Shown here one piece after another: positions 28,538-36,195 of a stretch of DNA of 64,000 bases (positions within the stretch are counted from its first letter, which is position 1; the number at the start of each line of letters is the position of its first letter). The translations under genes were made by a program, and so were the position numbers. The notes under the pieces are model-generated. The model was not told where the DNA came from, did not search any database, and saw only the letters and a program-made list of their open reading frames with translations. Source of the DNA: Bryobacterales bacterium (GTDB taxonomy: Bacteria > Acidobacteriota > Terriglobia > Bryobacterales > Bryobacteraceae); NCBI GenBank assembly GCA_016713735.1, contig JADJOP010000001.1, forward strand, positions 1-64,000, in the 5' to 3' direction.

Positions 28538-28998
28538 TAGAAGAAGGAGGAAAAACGGAGAGGTGCCCGAGAGCCCTATTGAAAACAAACCGATTCCGTC
28601 TTCGCTTCTGCGCCAATGCCCAACGAATCCATCCGCAGACACCGATTCGCGCGCGGAAGGGACTGATTTGCTCCCCTCGGCCACGTAATTCACGCGGCGC
28701 GTGAATTGTGGTCCGGTCCGGGAAGGCCAAAATGGAGATTCCGGTTAGGTTAATTAGATGGAGTACACTACAAAACGGTGAGCGGCAATCCCTCTGGATT
28801 CCGCGGCCCTGGTGCAATCCGTGGGCCAGCGGTGGGACCTGCTAACGTTCCACCGCTCCACCAGAAACAGCAAACTACCCGTGTAGGGCGGGGCCTGCTC
28901 CCGGATGTTGTGGGGTGAACTCTGGCCTTGCGAACGAAGCCTCCAAGAGGCCGGGACAGGCCGCATGGGGTGATGACGCTGCGACATGGAAGGCTCGC
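28538..28998. other. Gene-free interval with a perfect hairpin
   Basis: No gene was recognised. AATTCACGC at 28687-28695 and GCGTGAATT at 28699-28707 form a 9-bp stem with a 3-base loop, and outer CCAC/GTGG can also pair. No T run follows, so a terminator is not supported. Confidence 0.4.
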
Positions 28999-29480
28999 TT
29001 ATGTCGAATAGAGCGTCTGGGACTCAAATTGGTCCTTAGACGGGTCGAATCGCTCGATTCGCAGCACTTCGCTGATGGCACGTCTGCCTTGGCGGCGCTC
29101 CACCTGGACTACCAGATGGAGCGCGTCGGCGATATTGCTCCGGATCGCACGGTAGGGGATCTCGATGCCGGACTGAAGGACGCAGGTGGTGAAGCGGGAG
29201 ATGTCCTGCACCGCGGAGTTGGCGTGAATGGTCGAGAGTCTGCCGGCATGCCCGGTATTGAGGGCCTGTGGTAGGTCAAAGGCCTCTCCACCCCGAACCT
29301 CGCCAACCAGGATCCGGTCGGGTCGAAGTCGGAGGGTTGTTCGCAAGAGATCGCCAATGGTGACGGCCGACAATCCTTCTTGTTCTCGCCGGGCCTCCAA
29401 ATGGACGAGGTTCTCGGCCGCCGAGGCTAAGGCCATTGGCCAGCCGAACGGAGAAAGAGCGTGGTCGTTGAACCACTGCG
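28999..29480 (-). pseudogene. VirB11/TrbB-type secretion ATPase, C-terminal remnant
   Basis: The recognisable part starts at ENLVHLEARREQEG. It contains LRLRPDRILVGEVRGGEAFD (the Walker B and Asp-box region), then LNTGHAGRLSTIHANS, the invariant His box of type IV secretion traffic ATPases, and a C-terminus ending in EVLRIERFD. The Walker A motif and N-terminal domain are absent. Sequence upstream of about 29480 is open but not convincingly part of the protein. Such ATPases power conjugative pili; TrbB is the closest style. No other mating-pair gene is in the window, so this is a relic of a conjugative or integrative element. Confidence 0.65.
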
Positions 29481-29918
29481 TGACGACGATCACGAGATAC
29501 TCAGCAACTATTACGCCGTCACATCCGCCAGACTGCCGACCTTGCGCGACGCATTCTCGGCCAGCCGCGAGACGAGCGCCAACTGTTGCCCTGCGTCGCC
29601 TCTGGAGAGGCACGATGGCCGTTTCGGATCCATGTCAGGCCCCTTTCCTTTCGGAGGTTGGCATACCCACGCAAGTGCGGATTCCACCGAAGGTGAATGC
29701 TGATTCCGGAGGGAACGCGAACGGCATTCCGGGCCGAAGGCGAACGGTGTTCGGAGCGTAGCGACGCTGGCCTCTCGATTGTGGAGTAAGCATTCACGAT
29801 GGTCAAGAGAAACCTGTCCGGAGCGTAGCGAAGGAAGCCACTCGCGCGGAGAAAGGGGTGCGGGGAAAGGGGCGGCAGCCCTTGTCCCCGCTTTAGCCAT
29901 GCAGAGGCCCGGCGAGCG

Positions 29919-30662
29919 TCAGCTCGACGGCTGGGTGCCGCGCTTCTTACGCATGGAGTCGCCTCTCATCTCGACGCGATGCGCGTTGTGAACCAAGCGG
30001 TCGAGGATGCCGTCGGCGGCCGTGGGATCGCCGATCTGCTCGTGCCAGCGCGCCACTGGTAGCTGCGAGGTCAGGATTGTCGAGCGTGTCTGGTAACGAT
30101 CCTCGCAGATCTCCCAGAAGTCGCGCCGCTCGGTTTCGCTCAGCGGGGCCATGGCCCAGTCGTCGATGACCAGCACATCGATACGGCCGAGGCGCGCCAG
30201 CAAACTGCGCAGACTGCCGTCGGCGCGGGCGATGGCGAGATCGCGGAACAGCGCGGCGGCACGGGTGTAGAACGCTGAGTAACCATCACGGCACGCCTTC
30301 TGCGCCAGCGCGCAGGCGACGAAGCTCTTGCCCACACCGGTCGGTCCCAGCACGAAGATATTCTCGTGCTGCGCGGCCCAAGCCGATTTTTGCGCCAAGG
30401 CGCGGATCACGCTCTTGTCGAGCCCGCGCGAAGCGCGATAGTCGATCTCCTCGACACAGGCTCCTTTCAGCTTGGCGGCGTGCAGTCGCCGCGCCAGCGC
30501 CTGGTTCTCGCGCCAGGTCCACTGCTGATCCACCAGCAGGCCAAGCCGTTCAAGGAAGCTCAGCTCGCGCGAGGCCGGATCCTGCTCCTGCGCTTGCAAG
30601 GCGTCCACCATGCCGGTCAGCCGCATGGCCGTCAGTTTTTCCATCATCGGTTCTTGCAGCAT
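29919..30662 (-). CDS. istB: IS21 helper ATPase IstB
   Basis: The 247-residue DnaC-like AAA+ ATPase is complete. GPTGVGKSFVACALAQKA is Walker A, DVLVIDDWAMAPL is Walker B, and the N-terminal part (LTGMVDALQAQEQDP, then LSFLERLGLLVDQQW) is typical of IstB. It helps IstA select targets and perform transposition. It follows istA by 9 bases in the same transcript. No frame damage is seen. Confidence 0.92.
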   Translation of the reverse strand: MLQEPMMEKLTAMRLTGMVDALQAQEQDPASRELSFLERLGLLVDQQWTWRENQALARRLHAAKLKGACVEEIDYRASRGLDKSVIRALAQKSAWAAQHENIFVLGPTGVGKSFVACALAQKACRDGYSAFYTRAAALFRDLAIARADGSLRSLLARLGRIDVLVIDDWAMAPLSETERRDFWEICEDRYQTRSTILTSQLPVARWHEQIGDPTAADGILDRLVHNAHRVEMRGDSMRKKRGTQPSS

Positions 30663-30671
30663 GATTGGTCC

Positions 30672-32201
30672 TTACTCGAAGTACCCGGCTCCGCGGATGT
30701 TGTCGTGTGGCGGCGTCGAAGCGGGTGGCGGCGAGGAGGGCGGCGATTGGTCAAGCGAGTTCCTCAAGATCGATTCGACGCTCTTATAACGGCACGCCCC
30801 GGTGAGCAACGCGCGTTCGGAAGCCGCTTCCACGCGTTGCGCCGAGTACTTCTGGGCGAGCCGGATGATGCCCAGGCAGCCGCGATAGCCCATCTCCGGA
30901 TGCGGCTTGTCGGCCATGATGCGCTCGAACAGCCGGGCCGTGTTGGGTCCGATGGTCTGCGCCCACTGGACCATACGCGAGGGCGTCCACTCCAGGTGCG
31001 CGCGATGGCTCTTGGGGCGGTGCTCATGATTGGTGACGGCCTGCCCGCGCCCACGATGGCGCAGGTGCGAAGCCACGCGCGCGCCTTTATGCAGGATCTC
31101 AACCGTGGTGGGCGTCGAACGGATCTCGACGACCTCCTGCACTAGGTTGTAGGGCACGCTGTAGAGATTGGAATCGAACGCCACGTGATAGTCGATGTTC
31201 ACGCGCGCACGCGACCACTCGCTCAGGTCGAACGCTTCCACCGGCAGCGGTTTCAAGGCCGGGCGGTCGAGCGCCTCGAACACCGTGACCCGGCTGCCAT
31301 CACGTTTGCGAAACGGCCGGTGGTTCAGCTTGGTGAGCAACTCGCGGATCGCCGTGTTGAGTTCCTCCAGTGAGAAGAACTTGCGATGCCGCAGCGCGGC
31401 CACGATCCAGCGCTGGGCAACTTGCACGGCATTCTCCACCTTGGCCTTGTCGCGCGGCTTGTACGGCCGCGTGGGCACGATCCCGAAGCCACAGTGCAAC
31501 GCGAAGTTGTAATAGGTCGGATTCAGATCGGGATCGTAACGGTGCGCCCTGGTCACGCCCGTCTTGGCGTTGTCGGGCACCACCAGCGCCGGAATGCCGT
31601 GGCAATGCTCGAAGGCATGCACATGCGCACGCAGCCACGATTCCATCTGCTGATCGTGCGTGGCTTCGGCGTAGGTGTAGGAACTCGCTCCGAGCGTGGC
31701 CACGAACAGCGGCGCCTGCCAAGCCTGGCCGCTGTGCCGGTCGTACACCGGGATCGTTGCTCCCGCCCAATCGACGAACATCTTCTCGCCGGCCTTGTGT
31801 TCTTGCCGCAACACCACGTCGAGCTTCGAGCGCCAGCGTTGGTACAGTTCGCAGAACCGCGAGTAGCGGTAGCTCTCCGGGTTCGCTTCGCGGTACTCCT
31901 CCCACAGCAGTTGCAGCGTCAGATGCCGGTGCTGGCGCAACTGCTCATGCATCGCGGCGAAGTCCGGCGGCGTGCGCGCCGGATTCGTCTCCGCCACGCT
32001 TGGCTCCCCGCGCGGGAACAGCGCCGCTTCCACGCGCTCCTCGTTCCAGCCTTCGGGCAACGGCCAACTCAGGCCCGCCGCCTCGGCTCGCTTCAGGTAC
32101 TTGTGAACCGTGCTCGCCCCGATCGCGCAGCTTCGCCCGATCTGTTCGCAGCTCAGTTTGAGTTCGTATCGGAGGCGCAGGACCTCCCGGATCTTCCGCA
32201 T
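30672..32201 (-). CDS. istA: IS21 transposase IstA
   Basis: The chosen ATG at 32201 has AGGAGAT upstream; the open frame extends a further 7 codons. The N-terminal HTH region reads RYELKLSCEQIGRSCAIGAS followed by TVHKYLKRAE. The rve core holds KMFVDWAGATIPVYD (first Asp), ALVVPDNAKTGVTRAH (second Asp) and KAKVENAVQVAQRWI (Glu). The length of about 509 residues is normal for IstA. Together with istB the element has everything needed for movement. Confidence 0.9.
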   Translation of the reverse strand: MRKIREVLRLRYELKLSCEQIGRSCAIGASTVHKYLKRAEAAGLSWPLPEGWNEERVEAALFPRGEPSVAETNPARTPPDFAAMHEQLRQHRHLTLQLLWEEYREANPESYRYSRFCELYQRWRSKLDVVLRQEHKAGEKMFVDWAGATIPVYDRHSGQAWQAPLFVATLGASSYTYAEATHDQQMESWLRAHVHAFEHCHGIPALVVPDNAKTGVTRAHRYDPDLNPTYYNFALHCGFGIVPTRPYKPRDKAKVENAVQVAQRWIVAALRHRKFFSLEELNTAIRELLTKLNHRPFRKRDGSRVTVFEALDRPALKPLPVEAFDLSEWSRARVNIDYHVAFDSNLYSVPYNLVQEVVEIRSTPTTVEILHKGARVASHLRHRGRGQAVTNHEHRPKSHRAHLEWTPSRMVQWAQTIGPNTARLFERIMADKPHPEMGYRGCLGIIRLAQKYSAQRVEAASERALLTGACRYKSVESILRNSLDQSPPSSPPPASTPPHDNIRGAGYFE

Positions 32202-32589
32202 GGACAATCTCCTGGCCGGCACCGTGTTCCTCCCTTGGGAGGTTCATTGTGCCGGGATAATGTCCAGCGCCGCCCCGCCTGTGGAAATCATTCCGGGCCA
32301 TCGTGAATGCCATTCCGGGATCGCGCGAAAACCGTTCGCCTTCCCGCCGGAATCACCGTTCACGTTCACCCCGGAATCCCATTCACCTTCAGCCCGGAAT
32401 GTCGTTCACGTTCGCCCCGGAACCGCGTTCACCTTCGCCCGGAATCCGCACGCAAGCTCAACCCCATGCCTGACCACCCACCCTGCCCCCACCGACCACC
32501 CCACGGATTTAGCGACTAGCTGCAATGGAGAAACCCCCAATTGCAGCAATCAGGAAGTACCCATTCACACTGGAGCCAGACATGCAGGG

Positions 32590-33314
32590 TGCTAACAATG
32601 CCCCCTGGAAGACCACTCTTCAAAATTCGAGGCCCTTTTCGCATTGCCGCCGGCAAGCATCATCTGGTGGACCAGGTGCGTGATATCGGCGACAGGGTCC
32701 AGATCCACTACATCCGGCAGACGGAGCAGTTGGGTCTGGGCGATGCCATCCGACTGGCCCGCGCCCACATGGGCACCGAGCCCTTCGCCGTGCTGCTTGG
32801 CGGCACCATCATCGATCAGCCGAAGGGGCAGAAGCCCAGTCTACGCCAGTTGCCGGATGCCTTTGAGACCACGCAGGCCAGCGTTGTGGCCGTGCACCGC
32901 GTCGCCCCGGAATGGGTTAGCCGTTACGGCATCGTCGATGTCGAAGCGGAACCGGGCCGCGATGATCTTCTGCGGTTGAGGAAGCTGGTGGAGAAGCCGG
33001 CCATCAACCTGGCGCCCAGCTACCTGGCCATCGCCGGGCGTTACGTCTTCACGTCCGCCATCTTTGATTGCATCGACGCCACACAAACCGGCGTGGGTGG
33101 AGAAATTTAATTGACCGACGCCATGAATCTGCTTGCCCAGCAGTCACCGGTCTTCGCGCTGGCCTGGCAGGCGCGCCGCTTCGATCTCGGCAACCGCCTG
33201 GAGTACGCCAAGTGCTTCATCGAGTTCGCCTTGCGAAGACCGGACACCGGAGAGCCACTCCATGTGTTTCTGCGGGAACTGCTGAATCATGGCGGTTCCG
33301 GGAGCCGCGGCTGA
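32590..33314 (+). pseudogene. galU: UTP-glucose-1-phosphate uridylyltransferase (GalU), truncated, with nonsense codon
   Basis: From about 32650 the protein matches GalU: GKHHLVDQVRDIGDRVQIHY, RQTEQLGLGDAIRLARAHMG (the substrate-binding core), FAVLLGGTIIDQP and EKPAINLAPSYLAIAGRYVF. The N-terminal nucleotide-binding GxGTR motif is missing. At 33108-33110 a TAA interrupts GGEI-LTDAMNLL, where GalU has Gln, so one C-to-T change (CAA to TAA) made the stop. The same frame then runs on to the normal C-terminus at 33314. GalU makes UDP-glucose for glycan synthesis. This copy is inactive and presumably redundant. Confidence 0.8.
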
Positions 33315-33401
33315 AGCGATCCGGCCCACTCATCCGCTGGCCTCGCGCCCAAAAGCACTCTGCCAGATGGCTGCCGGTGCAGCTTGCGCCGCCCATTGCC
33401 G

Positions 33402-34142
33402 TTATCCGGAACGATCATCGTGGACCGGCGGCCCCATCTTCTTGACGACTCGCGCCGGGTTACCCATCGCGATGCTGTAGGGCGGGATGTCGGAGACTAC
33501 CACGCTGCCGACGCCGACAATGGCAAACTCGCCAATGGTGACGCCCTTCATGATGAAGCTGCCCCGGCCAACCCAGGCGTGGCGGCAGATCTTCACCGGC
33601 AGCACGTCGCCCTGCGCGACGGTCTCGCCGCGCAGGCGGGCGGCCGCGTCCAGCGGGTGGGCGTCGTTATCGGTGACATAGCATCCGCCAGCCAGCGCCG
33701 CGCCCTCTTCCATCTCAATCCGCCGCGCCACCTGCATCACCACTTGGTGACCGATAAAGACCTTGTTGCCGAGAATGATCTCAGGGTCGTCGAAGGTCCG
33801 GCCGGCGCGGACGTTGAAGTGGCCGGAAATATTGACGTCATCGCCGAGAAGCAACTTCACGCGACCGGAGATGCGGGGGATCTGCTCCAGATAGAGGCGG
33901 CTGCCCACCCGGGCGCACTGGCTTCTGAACATCGGGCTGCGGTAGGCCACCGACAACAGCCGCCGCCAGAGTTCGGGGGCCAGCATCCGCCCGTGGTAGA
34001 GTGCGCTCCATAGCGGGCGGGTGAAGCCCGGCACGGGCATCTCAGAGACGGCGGCCGCCAGCACCAGCCGTTTGAGGCGGGCGAAGAAAGGCGTTTCCGC
34101 CTTCCGCACCTTCAGAATGAATCCAGACAATCCTCCGGCCAC
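33402..34142 (-). CDS. Left-handed beta-helix (hexapeptide-repeat) acyltransferase
   Basis: The 246-residue protein shows the hexapeptide-repeat fold in its second half: ISGRVKLLLGDDVNISGHFN, IILGNKVFIGHQVVMQVARR, AWVGRGSFIMKGVTIGEFAI and VGVGSVVVSDIPPYSIAMGN, the classic C-terminal signature ending NPARVVKK. The catalytic-type His lies in NDAHPLD. Relatives O- or N-acetylate sugars. The GTG start lies just after the stop of the upstream adenylation gene. It is the last gene of the nine-gene operon and so probably decorates the same product. Confidence 0.8.
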   Translation of the reverse strand: MAGGLSGFILKVRKAETPFFARLKRLVLAAAVSEMPVPGFTRPLWSALYHGRMLAPELWRRLLSVAYRSPMFRSQCARVGSRLYLEQIPRISGRVKLLLGDDVNISGHFNVRAGRTFDDPEIILGNKVFIGHQVVMQVARRIEMEEGAALAGGCYVTDNDAHPLDAAARLRGETVAQGDVLPVKICRHAWVGRGSFIMKGVTIGEFAIVGVGSVVVSDIPPYSIAMGNPARVVKKMGPPVHDDRSG

Positions 34143-34145
34143 GCC

Positions 34146-35696
34146 TCAGCCAACCCTCTCCGCCAGCCGTTGCGCCAGCACACCGCGATCCACCTTGCCG
34201 TTCGCGTTCAGAGGCATCTCTTCGACGAAGTGGATTGCTGACGGTACCATGTAGTCAGCCAGAGAGCCGCGGCATGTTTCTTTCAATGCAGCCACGTCCA
34301 GACTGGCTCCGGAGACAAAGGCGACAATACCCTGGGCGGTGCCCTCGGAGATGGGCCAGCCAATGGCGACGGCCTGCACGACTCGAACGTCTTTCTGCAG
34401 AACCGCCTCAATTTCGCCCAACTCCACCCGGAAGCCGAGCACCTTCACCTGATGGTCCGTCCGGCCGAGACACGCATACTCGCCGTTGTCCAGTTGAATG
34501 GCTCGGTCGCCGGTGCGGTAGTAACGCTCGCCCGGAACCGGGCCGTGATCCAGGCGGACGAAGCGTTCGGCCGTCTTGGCTTCGTCGTTCCAATAGCCGG
34601 GCGAGGTCTGCGCGCCGCACAGGCAGAGTTCGCCGTCGCCGCCGGGCAGAACTACGTTCAAATGGTCGTCCAACAGTACGGCGGTCAGGCCGGGGAATGG
34701 CGTGCCGATGGACACCATGTCGTTGACGCACAGCGCCGGTGACGAAACTGGATCCCAGCGATGCACGCAGCAGGCGATGGTCAGCTCCGTGGGCCCGTAC
34801 AGATTCTCAACGATGGAGTTGGGGGCCGCCTCCTGCCAGGCCTCGGCGCTGGCCCGCGGCAGCGGTTCGCCGCAGAACAGGCTCCACCGAAGCGTGGGCA
34901 GCGCGCCGGGCAGCAGGGTCTTACGCTTGCGCATCTGGGCCACGACGCTGGGCACGGAGAACCACACCGTCAGATCGTTGCACTGAATGTAACGGGCCGG
35001 CGCCAGCAGCTCCACCGGCGACATGGCATAGAGCGAGGCGCCGTTCTCCCAGCAGAGAAACTGGTCGTGCACGGAGAGGTCGAAGGTCTGGTCGAAGGTC
35101 TGGGAGAAACGGTCCTCCGGCACGATGCCATAACGGGCCGATGCCCATTCGAGATAGGCGCACACGTTGGCGTGCGTGATGGGGACGCCCTTGGGCAACC
35201 CGGTACTGCCGGAGGTAAACAGCAGGTAGGCGACATCGGCGGGCCGCAGGGGCGGCAACTCCTCCAACCGGGGCGCCGTGGCCAGCCAAACCTCGTAGTC
35301 CTCTTCCGGACGCAGGATCAGCGGCTTTTCGGCCATGCCCTCCAGGACTGCGGCTAGTTGCTGCGTGCCCAACTTGTCGCAAATGATCGCGTCCAGGCCC
35401 GCCAGATCGATCATGCGCCGTGTGCGATCAGCCGGAAACCTCGGATTGAGCGGGACAAACGCCGCGCCACTGTAAAGGGATGCGATGGTACCGGTGTAGG
35501 AAACGGCGCTTCGGGAGCCGAAGATCCCGACCCGTTGTGCCGGTCTCCCGAGCCGGCCCGTGATGACTCTGGCCCAGCGCCGGGCGGTGTCGTCCATCTG
35601 GCCGTAGCTGGTGTTTTGGCCGCGGACGGACAGCGCCGGCTTGTCCGGCTGTCTCCCGGCGATCGTTGAAAACCGTGCCTGCAGATCCTGGCTCAT
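34146..35696 (-). CDS. Free-standing amino-acid adenylation enzyme (NRPS A-domain/DltA-like)
   Basis: The 516-residue ANL-superfamily protein has all core motifs: LLFTSGSTGLPKGV (A3), TFDLSVHD (A4), ENLYGPTELTIACC (A5), GELCLCGAQTSPGYW (A6), YYRTGDRAIQL (A7), GRTDHQVKVLGFRVELGEIE (A8) and the catalytic Lys in PLNANGKVDR (A10). The Asp of the FDxS segment, which anchors the alpha-amino group in amino-acid-activating members, is present. It therefore probably loads an amino acid onto a carrier protein, as DltA does. No carrier or condensation domain is attached; two ACP genes lie directly upstream. ATG 35696 is favoured over TTG 35702. Substrate unknown. Confidence 0.85.
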   Translation of the reverse strand: MSQDLQARFSTIAGRQPDKPALSVRGQNTSYGQMDDTARRWARVITGRLGRPAQRVGIFGSRSAVSYTGTIASLYSGAAFVPLNPRFPADRTRRMIDLAGLDAIICDKLGTQQLAAVLEGMAEKPLILRPEEDYEVWLATAPRLEELPPLRPADVAYLLFTSGSTGLPKGVPITHANVCAYLEWASARYGIVPEDRFSQTFDQTFDLSVHDQFLCWENGASLYAMSPVELLAPARYIQCNDLTVWFSVPSVVAQMRKRKTLLPGALPTLRWSLFCGEPLPRASAEAWQEAAPNSIVENLYGPTELTIACCVHRWDPVSSPALCVNDMVSIGTPFPGLTAVLLDDHLNVVLPGGDGELCLCGAQTSPGYWNDEAKTAERFVRLDHGPVPGERYYRTGDRAIQLDNGEYACLGRTDHQVKVLGFRVELGEIEAVLQKDVRVVQAVAIGWPISEGTAQGIVAFVSGASLDVAALKETCRGSLADYMVPSAIHFVEEMPLNANGKVDRGVLAQRLAERVG

Positions 35697-35698
35697 AC

Positions 35699-35929
35699 TC
35701 AACTGCTGGAGCGCAGCCTCCCGATCAGTTCCACCAGAGTGTCCAGAGACGTTGCTTCGATGAAATCGTCGTCCGGCACTGAAACTTCGAACTTCTCCTC
35801 GAGGTCCATCAGGAGTTGCATCGCTTTCACGGAGGGCACGCCCAAGTCCGTGTAGAGGTTGGCTGAGCCATCAAAATCGGGCTTGAGGCCGGTGATCTCG
35901 ACAATCAGGCTTCTGAGTTCGTTTTGCAT
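35699..35929 (-). CDS. Acyl/peptidyl carrier protein
   Basis: This 76-residue acidic four-helix protein carries DLGVPSVKAMQLLMDLEEKF, with Ser in the position that receives phosphopantetheine. The usual DSL triplet is changed to PSV, but the spacing and the following amphipathic helix fit. Helices one and three (LRSLIVEITGLKPDF, LDTLVELIGRL) complete the fold. Its stop lies at the start of the adenylation gene, which suggests this is the partner that gets loaded. A second carrier protein follows upstream. Confidence 0.82.
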   Translation of the reverse strand: MQNELRSLIVEITGLKPDFDGSANLYTDLGVPSVKAMQLLMDLEEKFEVSVPDDDFIEATSLDTLVELIGRLRSSS

Positions 35930-35955
35930 TGGATTGTTCTTTTCCGCCGGGCCGG

Positions 35956-36195
35956 TCAGGCTCCGACCTGAGCTTCCAGATGAGCTTTGAGCTGGTTGAA
36001 GCTCAACAAGTCCTCCAGTTCAAACAGGTCGATCGACACACCGAACTCTTCTTCAATCACGCGTACCAGCGTGATCGAGGCAAGCGAGTCCCACGCCCCC
36101 ACCGTCTCCTGCGATGCAGTCGCCACGGCGTCCTCGCTCAAACCAGGGAAAACAGCCAAAAAACAGCGCGTTAGTCGTTGTGTGATCTCGTTCAT
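35956..36195 (-). CDS. Acyl carrier protein, second copy
   Basis: This 79-residue carrier protein contains VGAWDSLASITLVRVIEEEF, with a canonical DSL phosphopantetheine site. The sequence differs clearly from the neighbouring carrier, so this is not a recent duplicate. It overlaps the FkbH-like gene by 4 bases (ATGA). FkbH proteins load a glycerate-derived unit from 1,3-bisphosphoglycerate onto such carriers. This copy is the natural candidate for that role, while the other would serve the adenylation enzyme. Confidence 0.85.
   Translation of the reverse strand: MNEITQRLTRCFLAVFPGLSEDAVATASQETVGAWDSLASITLVRVIEEEFGVSIDLFELEDLLSFNQLKAHLEAQVGA

Larger units (their letters stand above)
29676..32450 (-). 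mobile_element. IS21-family insertion sequence with multiple terminal repeats
   Basis: The ends carry TGCGGATTCC at 29676-29685 and its complement at 32441-32450. A 6-bp direct repeat CGCAAG lies just outside (29670-29675 and 32451-32456). Inside each end are several 22-24 bp units of the form GTTCACsTTCGCCCCGGAAT: five between about 32328 and 32445, and about three, inverted, between 29681 and 29752. Multiple terminal repeats are characteristic of IS21. Both istA and istB are open, so the element may be active. Confidence 0.88.

Noticed and set aside
28681..28711. Perfect 9-bp hairpin as a terminator of the VirB11/TrbB remnant or IS701
   Set aside because: No T run on either side and no gene ending nearby in the right direction.
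32296..32450. Regularly spaced 22-24 bp units that look like a short CRISPR array
   Set aside because: The units are continuous without unique spacers, recur inverted at the other end of the istA/istB pair, and lie just inside the terminal repeat. They are IS21 terminal repeats.
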